This document shows, piece after piece, positions 56,507-64,000 of a DNA stretch of 64,000 nucleotides. The DNA comes from Terribium retamae (lineage in GTDB: Bacteria > Pseudomonadota > Alphaproteobacteria > Rhizobiales > Rhizobiaceae). Location of the stretch: contig NZ_JAKREW010000005.1 in the NCBI RefSeq assembly GCF_022347545.1, positions 175,324 to 239,323 on the forward strand. Direction: 5' to 3'. Numbering within the stretch: position 1 is the first letter of the stretch; each line of letters begins with the position of its first letter. The translations under genes and the position numbers were made by a program. The notes under the pieces were generated by a model, which did no database searches, was not told the origin of the DNA, and saw only the letters and a program-made list of their open reading frames with translations.

Positions 56507-57157
56507 TCACAAGCCGATGCCGTAGCGCTGCAGGCACGGCGCGAGCGCTTGGGCCGCGCCGCAACGCGCGGGCAGTTCGACGCGCAACCGCGCATAGGCC
56601 CATTGCCGCCAGGGACGGGGAGAACTGCCGGATATCTCGATGCGGACGAGCGACGGCATGCGGTTGGTGCTTATCCATTCGGGGCTGAGCCTGCCGTCCG
56701 GCCCGGCATAGCTGAATGAAAGCTTCAGATCGCCGCGCACCAGCGGAAGATCCTCGCCGTCCTCGCCCTTGGTTTGATCGCGGCGGGCACGGATGAGGGC
56801 CTCATCGGCTCCGGCCCGACCCATCGAATAGGTGATGTCGTCGAGTCCCGCGCGCGGCTCGTAGCCAAGCGCCGGGCGCACGAAGGTGATCTTGTCGGCA
56901 TGGCCGGTGAAGCGGACGGCAGCGGGCCCTTCCGAGTTGGAATAGCCAGGCTGCGCCGCCTCCAGGTCCTCGACCATCCGGTCGAGGATCACCGACACCG
57001 TGTCCTCCTGCCCGCCTCTGGCGATCATCCCCTGCCAGTGGCGTAGCCAGGTTCCGGTGTAAAGTGCCAGGCCACCGAACAGCATCGTCGCGAGCACCAG
57101 TGAAGCCAGGGCCTCGATCAGCGTGAAGCCGGCCCGAGCGGCGCGTTTCTTCGTCAT
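56507..57157 (-). CDS. gspJ: Type II secretion minor pseudopilin GspJ-like
   Basis: A protein of 216 residues with a prepilin leader and methylation motif ARAGFTLIEALASLVLATMLFGG (cleavage after Gly, Phe at +1, Glu at +5), followed by an extracytoplasmic domain resembling GspJ in length. It is the last gene of the cluster and overlaps gspI by four bases. Minor pseudopilins I, J, K normally form the pilus tip; no gspK follows. Confidence 0.75.
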   Translation of the reverse strand: MTKKRAARAGFTLIEALASLVLATMLFGGLALYTGTWLRHWQGMIARGGQEDTVSVILDRMVEDLEAAQPGYSNSEGPAAVRFTGHADKITFVRPALGYEPRAGLDDITYSMGRAGADEALIRARRDQTKGEDGEDLPLVRGDLKLSFSYAGPDGRLSPEWISTNRMPSLVRIEISGSSPRPWRQWAYARLRVELPARCGAAQALAPCLQRYGIGL

Positions 57158-57522
57158 TGCAGCTTGCCGAGGCGCACGGTCTGCATCACGTCGTCCTCCG
57201 ATCCGTCAGTGCTGCGAACGGTGACGGAATAAAGCCGCCATCCAGCCTGCGCCAACGCAGCATCGCGTTCGAAGCGGCGCGGTTCCACGATGACCGTGAA
57301 ACGTCCGATCACGCTCCGGCCCGTTCGCAACGGGTTAAGGGTCATCGCGGCCGCCATGGCAGCCTGCATGCCGACACGGCGTTCGGTCGATCGCTCCAGC
57401 CCCGCAAACGCACCTGCGGTGCCCGCGATCAAGCGCGCGATCGGGATGATCAGCAACACGGCGACGGCAAGCGAGGCCAGCACCTCGATCAGCGTGAAGC
57501 CGCGTCTGCGCCGCGCCGTCAT
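57154..57522 (-). CDS. gspI: Type II secretion minor pseudopilin GspI-like
   Basis: A protein of 122 residues. Prepilin motif RRRRGFTLIEVLASLAVAVLLIIPIA at the very N-terminus and a short globular tail (RRFERDAALAQAGWRLYSVTV), the normal size of GspI. It overlaps gspH and gspJ by four bases at each end, indicating translational coupling. Confidence 0.75.
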   Translation of the reverse strand: MTARRRRGFTLIEVLASLAVAVLLIIPIARLIAGTAGAFAGLERSTERRVGMQAAMAAAMTLNPLRTGRSVIGRFTVIVEPRRFERDAALAQAGWRLYSVTVRSTDGSEDDVMQTVRLGKLQ

Positions 57523-58037
57523 TTCGGGCTCATTTCCACGCGGCCGGTTAACCAGTCGACGCGCAGTTCAATCTTCCGGCCGGCGGCGGAAAGCGTCATG
57601 ACGCCGCCGCAGGATCGTCCGTCGGCAAGAAAGCGCAAGGCTCTGGTTCCGCTTCGTATGGGACACCGGTCCGACGTGACCCAGTTCATGTCCACCCCAT
57701 CCTTGATCGAGATCGGATTGGCGCCATCAACATGTATGCGTTTGTTTCCCGGATCGACCGTCACGTCGGAAACGCTCCCCGTGGTCAGCGCCTTCGCCCT
57801 GCCTTTGCGGAATTCCCCGCTGACGCGAACCGCCTCGGCAGAAAGCTCGGCAGCCCCGATGCTGGAACGCGGGCGCGGCATCACAACGAAGGCCGCGAGG
57901 GCGACGATTGCAAGCGCCGCGACCACGTCGAGCAGCACGACACCGCGCTGCGCCGTTTTGCGGTTGCTGTTGTCCTTAGAGCGTTTCCGTTTTTCACGGA
58001 AACCCGGAAACGCTCTAAGCTTTTGTTTTCGCCGCAT
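57519..58037 (-). CDS. gspH: GspH-like pseudopilin whose start lies inside a dispersed repeat
   Basis: From ATG 58037 this gives 172 residues: a repeat-encoded basic leader (MRRKQKLRAFPGFREKRKRSK) and then AQRGVVLLDVVAALAIVALAAFVVM. The prepilin motif is unusual: Gly is followed by VVLLD, with Val at +1 and Asp instead of Glu at +5. The globular part has GEFRKGRAKALTTG and LRFLADGRSCGG, as in GspH. There is no good ribosome site; GTG codons near 57942 are alternative starts. The insertion of the repeat may have replaced the original leader. Confidence 0.65.
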   Translation of the reverse strand: MRRKQKLRAFPGFREKRKRSKDNSNRKTAQRGVVLLDVVAALAIVALAAFVVMPRPRSSIGAAELSAEAVRVSGEFRKGRAKALTTGSVSDVTVDPGNKRIHVDGANPISIKDGVDMNWVTSDRCPIRSGTRALRFLADGRSCGGVMTLSAAGRKIELRVDWLTGRVEMSPK

Positions 58038-58081
58038 TTTTGTAACGCCAGGTGATTCCACTTGGCTACAAAATGCTCTAG
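57976..58081 (-). repeat. Dispersed double-hairpin repeat, copy 3 (between gspG and gspH)
   Basis: Reading on the minus strand from 58081: CTAGAGCATTTTGTAGCC, the CCAAGTGGAATCACCTGG hairpin (one mismatch), the ATG-containing linker, TTTTCGC-type spacer, and the GTTTCCG/CGGAAAC hairpin. It supplies the TAG stop of gspG and the putative ATG of gspH. Confidence 0.85.
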
Positions 58082-58518
58082 GGCTGGCCGGACGCATTGG
58101 AGCCGCGCCCACCAAGCCCGTCGGTTGTGATGTTGAACGTCTTTCCATCGCTCGCGTACTTGTATTCATTGCCCCACGGGTCGAGCGGAACGTTCTCGCC
58201 GCGAAGGTATGGCCCGTTCCAGACTTGGATGGTCGAGGGTTTGCGCACCAGGGCGCCCAGGCCCTCGGCCTGCACCGGATAGCGTCCGACATCGATGTAA
58301 AAGATGTCCAGCGCGCTGGAAAACGCCTCGATCTGAAGCTTCGCCGCGCGCTCGCGCGAGTCGGACAACTGCGCGAGAACACGAGGACCGACGAGCGCCG
58401 CGATCAGGCCGATGATGGCCAGCACGACCAGCATCTCGATCAGCGTAAAGCCTGCCCTGCGGCGCCGGACACGCTTGCGCTGCATGAAATTGGGACCAAC
58501 TGCGAAATGAACGTTCAT
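58078..58518 (-). CDS. gspG: Type II secretion major pseudopilin GspG
   Basis: A protein of 146 residues and the best-conserved gene of the cluster. RRAGFTLIEMLVVLAIIGLIAALVGPRVLAQ prepilin segment (in part), then FYIDVGRYPVQAEGLGALV and the calcium-site region GPYLRGENVPLDPWGNEYKY. It forms the shaft of the pseudopilus. ATG 58518 follows AGGAGG; a later ATG at 58485 lacks a site. The stop codon is contributed by the repeat at 57976-58081. Confidence 0.9.
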   Translation of the reverse strand: MNVHFAVGPNFMQRKRVRRRRAGFTLIEMLVVLAIIGLIAALVGPRVLAQLSDSRERAAKLQIEAFSSALDIFYIDVGRYPVQAEGLGALVRKPSTIQVWNGPYLRGENVPLDPWGNEYKYASDGKTFNITTDGLGGRGSNASGQP

Positions 58519-58530
58519 GCAAACAGCCTC

Positions 58531-59739
58531 CTAGCGGACCATGTCGTTGAAAGACATGAGGGTGGACATGATCGACACGATCATTCCACCGATCAAAATA
58601 CTGATGGTTGCCACCGCGGCGGGGCCGACAAGCCCGACGATACGGGACAGCGAACGCTCCAGCCGCACTTCATAGAAGTCGGCGACGCGATAGGCCAACC
58701 CCGCGAGTTCCCCGCTTTGCTCGCCGAGCCTCAACATGCGCACCGCTAGCGGGGGAAGATGAAGAATCTCAAGCGCATGGCCCAGCCTATTCCCTTGCCT
58801 CAGCGCGTCGGACGCCTGCTGCGCGCGTGCCCGGGCGGCCTCGCCGTGGTCGATGGTATCGCTGATGAGCTTGAAAGCCACAGGAACCGCCACGCCGGTT
58901 TCGACCATGATGCCCAGGAGACGGGCGAAGCGCCCCGTCCGATAGCTCCCCGGGATCTCCGACAAAAGGGGAAGTTTCTTGGCGAAAGCCCAAAGCCATG
59001 CTGAGAGAAGGCCGCGCCGCGCCGCCACGAACCCCAGCAATACGAGCATCGACGCCGCAAGCAAAAGGACCAGCCCATAAGCGCGCAGGAAATTCGAGAT
59101 CGCGAACATCACCACCATCAGTGTGTCCTCCTTGCTGCCCTGCATGATCATCGGTTCGAACTGGGGAACGACCCCCACCAGGAAGAAGACCAGTACGCAG
59201 ATCGTGCCGGCAAACAGGACTGCCGGATACCGCAGCGCCTCGCTGACCTTGGCCTGCAATGCCTCGAAATGCTGGCGCTCCTGCACGATGCGCGACAGGA
59301 GGGTGGGCAACTTACCGGAGGTCTCCGCGACACGAACCATAGCGACCTGGAACCCCGGGAAAAGAGCAGGCCAGGCTTCCAGCGCACTGGAGAATGACTC
59401 GCCCGACGCCAAGCCGGTGCGAATGCCCGCAACCACCGGCTGAAGCTTGCCGCTGTCGAATTCCTTTTCCATGATCGCCAGCGCTTCGTCGACCCGGATC
59501 CCCGCATTCAGCATGATCGAGAGATCGGAGAGCAGCCGCGTGACCTGCGCCGCCGGTATACGGGTCGAAAACAGAGGTGCGCGCGACGCAGACTGCTTGC
59601 TCTGTTCGATACTGACGGGGATCAGCCCGCGCGCGCCGAGCTTCTGGGCAGCATCGTCGGCATCGGACGCATCGATCTGCCCGATTTCGATACGGCCCCC
59701 ACCATTCAAAGCCTTGTATGCGAATGCTACGGAGCCCAT
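58531..59739 (-). CDS. gspF: Type II secretion inner-membrane platform protein GspF
   Basis: A protein of 402 residues, normal length. FAYKALNGGGRIEIGQIDA N-terminus, two T2SSF domains (about 65-190 and 265-390) with ITE/VRVAETSGKLPTLL and MLRLGEQSGELAGLAYRVADFYE, and three membrane segments. It anchors the assembly ATPase GspE, whose gene is not in this window. 12 bases precede gspG. Confidence 0.88.
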   Translation of the reverse strand: MGSVAFAYKALNGGGRIEIGQIDASDADDAAQKLGARGLIPVSIEQSKQSASRAPLFSTRIPAAQVTRLLSDLSIMLNAGIRVDEALAIMEKEFDSGKLQPVVAGIRTGLASGESFSSALEAWPALFPGFQVAMVRVAETSGKLPTLLSRIVQERQHFEALQAKVSEALRYPAVLFAGTICVLVFFLVGVVPQFEPMIMQGSKEDTLMVVMFAISNFLRAYGLVLLLAASMLVLLGFVAARRGLLSAWLWAFAKKLPLLSEIPGSYRTGRFARLLGIMVETGVAVPVAFKLISDTIDHGEAARARAQQASDALRQGNRLGHALEILHLPPLAVRMLRLGEQSGELAGLAYRVADFYEVRLERSLSRIVGLVGPAAVATISILIGGMIVSIMSTLMSFNDMVR

Positions 59740-59742
59740 GGA

Positions 59743-60240
59743 TCAACCGCCAGAAAGTGTGGGTGGCGGCTCGTCCGGCGGAAACATTTGTCCACCGCTG
59801 GGCTCTTTGGAGAACTGCAGCGAGGCGCGTCCTCCCGCGCCATCGAGCTTGACTTCAAACTGGCCGACTGCCGTCAAGGTCCAACCTTCGCGGCTTTCCC
59901 CCGTGCGCAGCGTGAACGCCGCCGTCTCGGCAGGAGCGGTGAAGGTCGCGCTGTTGAGCCTTGACGACCGTACGATGCCAACCAATTGCCAATCGGGCGC
60001 TGCGGCCGGTGGCGGCTCGGGTTCGGGCTCGGGCTCGGGCTGCACGACGACGGGTTCTGGCTCGGGGGCAACGAACGCGACCGGGGCACTCCGGTTCGGC
60101 GAGAACAGGGGCCGATCCCGAAGCGCTACATAGTCGCTCAGCGGGCGTTTCCTGACCGATAGCGCTTCCGTACCGAAGCATAGGCTCGAAGAGACCGCGA
60201 TGGCGGCGAGCATCATTGTCACGCGCAGCATGGTCATCAT
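59743..60240 (-). CDS. GspN/GspC-like type II secretion protein
   Basis: A protein of 165 residues with a signal peptide or N-terminal anchor (MMTMLRVTMMLAAIAVSSSLCFG). The hallmark DRPLFSPNRSAP is followed by a Pro-Glu repeat (PEPEPVVVQPEPEPEPEPPP) and a GspC-HR-like segment WQLVGIVRSSRLNSATF. The Pro-Glu run is the likely periplasmic spacer. It overlaps the preceding GspM-like gene and ends three bases before gspF. Assignment between C and N type is uncertain. Confidence 0.68.
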   Translation of the reverse strand: MMTMLRVTMMLAAIAVSSSLCFGTEALSVRKRPLSDYVALRDRPLFSPNRSAPVAFVAPEPEPVVVQPEPEPEPEPPPAAAPDWQLVGIVRSSRLNSATFTAPAETAAFTLRTGESREGWTLTAVGQFEVKLDGAGGRASLQFSKEPSGGQMFPPDEPPPTLSGG

Positions 60241-60848
60241 GACCGAGGTCCCTTCTCCCGGAAGGCCGAGAGCGTGACGTCCAGCGACAATGGCCGATCC
60301 ATGGAACTTGAGGTCTGATCTCCCCCCAGGATATCTACCTTTCGGTTCAACCTAAGCCTGAAGCTATCAACGACCATGACGGGCGAACCTGCCTCTATGG
60401 CATACATGAGATCGGGCAGCGATTGCTCCATAACCTCGATATCGGCAGTCAAACGGATGCGTTCCAAAGACTCCAATTGGGGGTCGCTCATATTCGCGAC
60501 CTGGCCATCTGGGGGAACATCGACGCGCCGGATAACGGCGCCCACACGTTCCGCACGATTGGAGAGTAGGCGCTGGAACTCGGCCGAAACGAGGCCACTG
60601 GTCTGGGCATCGAGAAGAATCTTGCCATCGCCGGGATCAGACGCATGGTCCGCCCCCTGCGGAGCAGGGGAAGCGGACGCCTTGCGTTCGAGCAAGACGG
60701 TGCGTTCCTCATGGAGCGCCAGCGTGCCCACCTCCGCGCGCCAGAACAGCAGCGTATCGGCGATGAGTACAAGGGCTCCCGCGACCAGCAGGGCCATGAC
60801 GGTCAGGGATTGAAGCCGCGTGTCGCGCCACAGGGGTGTCGTCCTCAT
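60237..60848 (-). CDS. GspM-like type II secretion protein
   Basis: A bitopic membrane protein of 203 residues: cytoplasmic MRTTPLWRDTRLQ, one helix LTVMALLVAGALVLIADTLLFW, a coiled-coil-like stretch and a periplasmic ferredoxin-like domain with SPVMVVDSFRLRLN. This is the GspM type b (T2SSM_b) layout. It overlaps the GspL-like gene upstream and the GspN-like gene downstream by four bases each. Confidence 0.72.
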   Translation of the reverse strand: MRTTPLWRDTRLQSLTVMALLVAGALVLIADTLLFWRAEVGTLALHEERTVLLERKASASPAPQGADHASDPGDGKILLDAQTSGLVSAEFQRLLSNRAERVGAVIRRVDVPPDGQVANMSDPQLESLERIRLTADIEVMEQSLPDLMYAIEAGSPVMVVDSFRLRLNRKVDILGGDQTSSSMDRPLSLDVTLSAFREKGPRS

Positions 60849-61912
60849 CGCTGGGAACCTCCCGTGCGAATGAGCGGGCGGGTGTCGACCTCGAACTCAG
60901 AGGTAAGGCCATCCTCGCTACGCAGGGCCGATCCGACCAGCTTGCTGTCTTCGAAGCGGCCCGACGATTCCAGCGCGGTCAGTACTTCGGGCACATCCGT
61001 CGTGCGACCAGAAAGACGCATGCGGCCATCGGCAAAGGACACTTCAGTGGCATAGGAATGCGTCGGCAAAGCCGATGCCAGATCGTCCAACGCTCCCAGA
61101 GCGCTTATCGCGTCGTCCTTGATATTCAGCGCCTCCTGCTCCGGCGCTGTTTCAGCCTTGTCCGGGGTCGCCGCCAGCGCGATTGCCTGGCGCGCCTTCT
61201 CGGCCCGGATCTCCACGGCGGCACGGCGTTCGGCATAGCTGCTCTGGATTAACGGCCGCACCGCCAGAGCCATGACGGCAACGACCAGGCTTATGCCCAG
61301 AATGCCGGCAAGGACAAACTTTATCCGGCCACGCGCGCCGGTGACTTGTTGCCGCTGTGTCAACACTTCCACGGCATCGCCTTCTGGAGCCGGCGCCGAG
61401 ATCACGACCTGCCGGGCCTCGGCCACATTCAGGCAGGCCAGGGCAGCAGCGACGCGCGACCGCGCAACAATCGCAACGGCGACGGTCATCTGCCGCGCCT
61501 CCCGGCTTATCCCGAGGACCCTGTGGCCGAAATAGATATCGGAGGCAGGCAATGGCGAAAGCGCGCCGATCCGCGACGTGACGATGCCTTCGACGTGGCT
61601 AGCAGCCTCCAGAGGCAGTTCGATCCGGCGCGCGATCACCCAGCTATCAGGGATGTCGAGATGAACAACCTTTCCATTCACCGCGGTGCGCAATGCGGCC
61701 GGCACTTGCGTGTCCGGAGAAATCGGTATCAGCACGGGTGCTGCAGGCTTTCGGCTGGCCGCCGGCCTGACTTCAAGCGCACTCCCGTCATCCGCGATCC
61801 GGGCGGCCACGCGGCTGCCGGATTTGGCGCGCGCGAATTCATCCAGCAGGGAGGCCGGTCCCGCGATCCAATCATCCATGCCGCGGATCGCCGCATTCAG
61901 ACGAGAAGCCAT
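60845..61912 (-). CDS. GspL/PilN-like type II secretion protein
   Basis: A protein of 355 residues if started at ATG 61912; ATGs at 61945 and 61984 would lengthen it. Cytoplasmic actin-like region (DSWVIARRIELPLEAASHVEGIV, LSPLPASDIYFGHRVLG), one helix FVLAGILGISLVVAVMALAV near residue 215, then a coiled coil (SYAERRAAVEIRAEKARQA) and a periplasmic PilN-type domain (TEVSFADGRMRLSGRTTDVPEVLTAL). It recruits GspE in complete systems. First gene of the cluster. Confidence 0.72.
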   Translation of the reverse strand: MASRLNAAIRGMDDWIAGPASLLDEFARAKSGSRVAARIADDGSALEVRPAASRKPAAPVLIPISPDTQVPAALRTAVNGKVVHLDIPDSWVIARRIELPLEAASHVEGIVTSRIGALSPLPASDIYFGHRVLGISREARQMTVAVAIVARSRVAAALACLNVAEARQVVISAPAPEGDAVEVLTQRQQVTGARGRIKFVLAGILGISLVVAVMALAVRPLIQSSYAERRAAVEIRAEKARQAIALAATPDKAETAPEQEALNIKDDAISALGALDDLASALPTHSYATEVSFADGRMRLSGRTTDVPEVLTALESSGRFEDSKLVGSALRSEDGLTSEFEVDTRPLIRTGGSQR

Positions 61913-62002
61913 TCCGGTCGCACCATGATCTTGGGCATTACACATCCCAGAACCGCCATTTGTCCATCGATATGGCATCGGCAATTGTCGGACAAGTACC
62001 CT

Positions 62003-62085
62003 CAGTCATATTTGTGGACACGCAGTCCATTCTGTGGATACAGTCAATCACATATGTGGACATGTTGTCCACTTTATGGATTGTG
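62003..62085. promoter_or_regulatory. Phased short repeats and dyads upstream of pntAA
   Basis: TGTGGA occurs at 62013, 62033 and 62055 and TATGGA at 62075, spaced 20, 22 and 20 bases, so all face the same side of the helix. Two are parts of dyads with identical five-base spacers: TGGAC/GTCCA (62015-62029) and GTGGAC/GTCCAC (62056-62072). A separate TTGTC-G-GACAA lies at 61985-61995. This looks like a cooperative operator array for pntAA, or for the divergent secretion genes. Confidence 0.5.
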
Positions 62086-62147
62086 ATAAGAGATGAACGA
62101 TATGGCGGGCACGCAGCTGCCTGCGTGCCGGGGAGGGGCAGCCAAGC

Positions 62148-63410
62148 GTGAGCCTGATCATCTTCATTCCTGCGGAGAGCGAACCCCGTGTCGCTGCGTC
62201 GCCCGAAACGGTCAAGCGGCTGGTCGGTCTAGGCTTCGAAGTGGTTGTCGAGGCCGGTGCCGGTACGGCTTCGCGCATTGCTGACGATGAGTTCGCCGGG
62301 AGCGGTGCGGTGATCGGCAAGGCCGCCGACGCCGGCAAGGCGGACGTCGTTCTCAAGGTGTGCCGCCCGACCGCCGCCGAGCTCAAGTCCTACAGACAAG
62401 GCGCCGCCGTCCTCGCCACAATGGACCCCTATGGCAAGGACGCCGAGGTCGCCGCGATGGCGAAGGCCGGCATCACTGCCTTCGCCACGGAGTTCATGCC
62501 GCGCATCACCCGCGCGCAGGTGATGGACGTGCTGTCCAGTCAGGCGAATCTCGCTGGCTATCAAGCTGTGATCGACGCGGCTTACGAGTATGACCGTGCG
62601 CTGCCGATGATGATGACTGCGGCCGGCACCGTGCCGGCAGCCAAGGTCTTCGTCATGGGCGCCGGCGTCGCCGGCCTGCAGGCGATTGCCACAGCCCGCC
62701 GCCTCGGGGCAGTAGTCACCGCCACCGACGTGCGCCCCGCTGCCAAGGAGCAGGTCACCTCGCTGGGCGCCAAGTTCATCGCCGTCGAGGACGAGGAGTT
62801 CAGGGAAGCCGAGACCATCGGCGGCTACGCCAAGGAGATGTCGAAGGAATACCAGGCCAAGCAGGCCGCACTGACGGCCGAGCACATCGCCAAGCAAGAT
62901 ATCGTCATCACCACCGCGCTGATCCCCGGCCGGCCGGCGCCGAAGCTGGTTTCGGCGGCTGTCGTCGCCTCGATGAAGCCGGGCTCGATCCTCGTCGACC
63001 TCGCCGTCGAGCGCGGTGGCAATGTCGAGGGCGCAGTGCCCGGCAAGGTCGTCACCACGGCCAATGGCGTCAAGATCGTCGGTCATCTCAACGTGGCCGG
63101 CCGCATCGCGGCGTCGGCCTCGCTCCTCTATGCCAAAAACCTCTACGCCTTTCTGGAGACGATGGTCGACAAGGAAACCAAACAGCTTGCTATCAAGCGT
63201 GACGACGAGCTGGTGAAGGCGACCATGCTGACGGACGCTGGCAAGGTGGTGCATCCGGCTTTCGCCAAGGTGGCGGAGTCCTGTGAGGAGCCGGCGGCGA
63301 TCCCGGCAAAGACGCTTGTTGCCAATGCGGCCGCGAAGCCCGCGACGGAGAAGACGGCGGCCCGCAGGAAGGCTGCGAAGAAACCTTCAACTGGCATGGA
63401 AACGGCGTGA
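62148..63410 (+). CDS. pntAA: NAD(P) transhydrogenase subunit alpha part 1
   Basis: NAD(H)-binding domain I of proton-translocating transhydrogenase, 420 residues. AlaDH/PNT N-terminal domain (about 5-135) and NAD domain with [30 protein letters not shown] (in part, about 165-195), then [13 protein letters not shown] and the mobile loop region. A Lys/Ala-rich tail ([11 protein letters not shown] type) extends the C-terminus. Starts at GTG 62148 after GGGGAGGGG. The split into three genes is usual in alphaproteobacteria. It exchanges hydride between NADH and NADP+, driven by the proton gradient. Confidence 0.93.
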   Translation: MSLIIFIPAESEPRVAASPETVKRLVGLGFEVVVEAGAGTASRIADDEFAGSGAVIGKAADAGKADVVLKVCRPTAAELKSYRQGAAVLATMDPYGKDAEVAAMAKAGITAFATEFMPRITRAQVMDVLSSQANLAGYQAVIDAAYEYDRALPMMMTAAGTVPAAKVFVMGAGVAGLQAIATARRLGAVVTATDVRPAAKEQVTSLGAKFIAVEDEEFREAETIGGYAKEMSKEYQAKQAALTAEHIAKQDIVITTALIPGRPAPKLVSAAVVASMKPGSILVDLAVERGGNVEGAVPGKVVTTANGVKIVGHLNVAGRIAASASLLYAKNLYAFLETMVDKETKQLAIKRDDELVKATMLTDAGKVVHPAFAKVAESCEEPAAIPAKTLVANAAAKPATEKTAARRKAAKKPSTGMETA

Positions 63411-63835
63411 TGGACGCACTGCAGGAAGCCCTCAACCAGCTCGATCAGGCCAGCGTCGCGGTTCGCATGGCCGTCCAGGATCTGGCCAACGCGCCCGAGG
63501 GCGCGGCGGATGCGGCAGGTACTGCCGCGCACACGCTGTCGGGCGGCGCCATCGACCCCTTCGTCTTTCGCTTCGCCATCTTCGTGCTGGCGATCTTCGT
63601 CGGCTACTACGTCGTCTGGTCGGTGACGCCAGCGCTGCACACGCCGCTTATGGCCGTCACCAACGCGATCTCCTCGGTGATCGTCGTCGGCACGCTGCTC
63701 GCGGTCGGCATCGCGGCTTCCGGCCTTGCGGCGGGCTTCGGCTTCGTCGCCCTGGTGCTGGTGTCGGTCAACATCTTCGGCGGCTTCCTGGTGACCCGGC
63801 GCATGCTTGCCATGTACAAGAAGAAGGAAAAGTGA
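63410..63835 (+). CDS. pntAB: NAD(P) transhydrogenase subunit alpha part 2
   Basis: A membrane subunit of 141 residues (ATG 63410; GTG 63407 is in frame). After a 45-residue amphipathic start come three helices: [41 protein letters not shown] and [20 protein letters not shown], ending [12 protein letters not shown]. These form half of the proton channel with PntB. It overlaps the pntAA stop and is followed by pntB after one base. Confidence 0.92.
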   Translation: MDALQEALNQLDQASVAVRMAVQDLANAPEGAADAAGTAAHTLSGGAIDPFVFRFAIFVLAIFVGYYVVWSVTPALHTPLMAVTNAISSVIVVGTLLAVGIAASGLAAGFGFVALVLVSVNIFGGFLVTRRMLAMYKKKEK

Positions 63836-63836
63836 C

Positions 63837-64000
63837 GTGACCGTCAATGTTGCCTCCTTCCTTTATCTGGTCTCCGGCATCCTGTTCATCCTGGCGCTGC
63901 GGGGTCTCTCGCATCCGACCACCAGCCGGCAGGGTAATTTCTACGGCATGATCGGCATGGCGATCGCCATCGTCACCACGCTGCTGCTGGCCAAGCCATC
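63837..64000 (+). CDS. pntB: NAD(P) transhydrogenase subunit beta (5' part only)
   Basis: Starts at GTG 63837, one base after the pntAB stop, and runs off the right edge. The visible 54 residues begin VTVNVASFLYLVSGILFILA and contain LRGLSHPTTSRQGNFYGMIGMAIAI, the conserved N-terminus of PntB with its first two helices. The NADP-binding domain lies beyond the window. Confidence 0.92.
   Translation, partial: MTVNVASFLYLVSGILFILALRGLSHPTTSRQGNFYGMIGMAIAIVTTLLLAKP

Noticed and set aside
57519..58382. GspH frame extended upstream through the repeat into gspG (287 codons)
   Set aside because: The extension is out-of-frame gspG coding sequence; translation more likely begins within or after the repeat.
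57157..58749. Plus-strand frame of 530 codons over gspF to gspI
   Set aside because: Runs through the dispersed repeat and opposite five motif-bearing secretion genes.
60001..60048. GGCTCGGGTTCGGGC-type tandem repeat as a microsatellite
   Set aside because: It encodes the Pro-Glu spacer of the GspN/C-like protein and is explained by coding.

Overview
The window looks like the chromosome of a Mesorhizobium-type alphaproteobacterium (Rhizobiales, Phyllobacteriaceae). The evidence is high GC, many ABC uptake systems, usg, DUF982 and DUF6074 small genes, a CIRCE-controlled groESL, split pntAA/pntAB/pntB genes, and a dispersed ~105-bp double-hairpin repeat. No rRNA, tRNA, CRISPR array, origin or intact insertion sequence was seen.

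1-19 kb is an apparently complete vitamin B6 catabolic island, in the gene order I remember for Mesorhizobium loti. It holds pyridoxine 4-oxidase (cut by the left edge), a GntR regulator, (acetamidomethylene)succinate hydrolase, the MHPC ring-opening oxygenase, two proteins of unknown role (AA_synth/DUF1185 and PEBP), the pyridine-dicarboxylate decarboxylase, 4-pyridoxic acid dehydrogenase, the FHMPC dehydrogenase, 4-pyridoxolactonase, pyridoxamine-pyruvate aminotransferase and pyridoxal 4-dehydrogenase. Two ABC importers lie inside the island. One has a ThiY-like binding protein and the other is of the BMP/nucleoside type. They are the best candidates for B6-vitamer uptake. Together the enzymes convert pyridoxine, pyridoxal or pyridoxamine to succinic semialdehyde, acetate, ammonia and CO2.

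19-24.3 kb carries repeats, a DUF6074 protein, a PPOX-fold flavoprotein and a minus-strand operon (iron alcohol dehydrogenase, succinate-semialdehyde dehydrogenase, esterase). That operon could take the end product of B6 breakdown into the TCA cycle.

24.5-41.2 kb is a large carbohydrate-type uptake and catabolism region: GntR, a complete RbsABC-like importer, a DJ-1/PfpI protein, then a second importer with two different permeases. One of these permeases is fused to a strictosidine-synthase/SMP-30-like propeller, and a second free propeller follows it. A LysR regulator, an aldehyde dehydrogenase, an SDR and an isocitrate/isopropylmalate-type dehydrogenase complete the region. The substrate is unknown. 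This is the least described system in the window.

41.5-45.1 kb has DUF982, usg, a small conserved gene and groESL. 45.1-56.5 kb is a loose region of single genes: an MFS exporter, an epoxide hydrolase, a TauE-like exporter, a quinone oxidoreductase, a DUF2934 protein, an SRPBCC protein, a frameshifted ferritin-like DUF892 gene and a Tat-exported flavoprotein. It also contains gene remnants. 56.5-62 kb is a type II secretion pseudopilin/assembly cluster (L-M-N-F-G-H-I-J) without D, E or K, with a copy of the dispersed repeat lodged between G and H. The right edge is pntAA-pntAB-pntB behind a phased short-repeat array.
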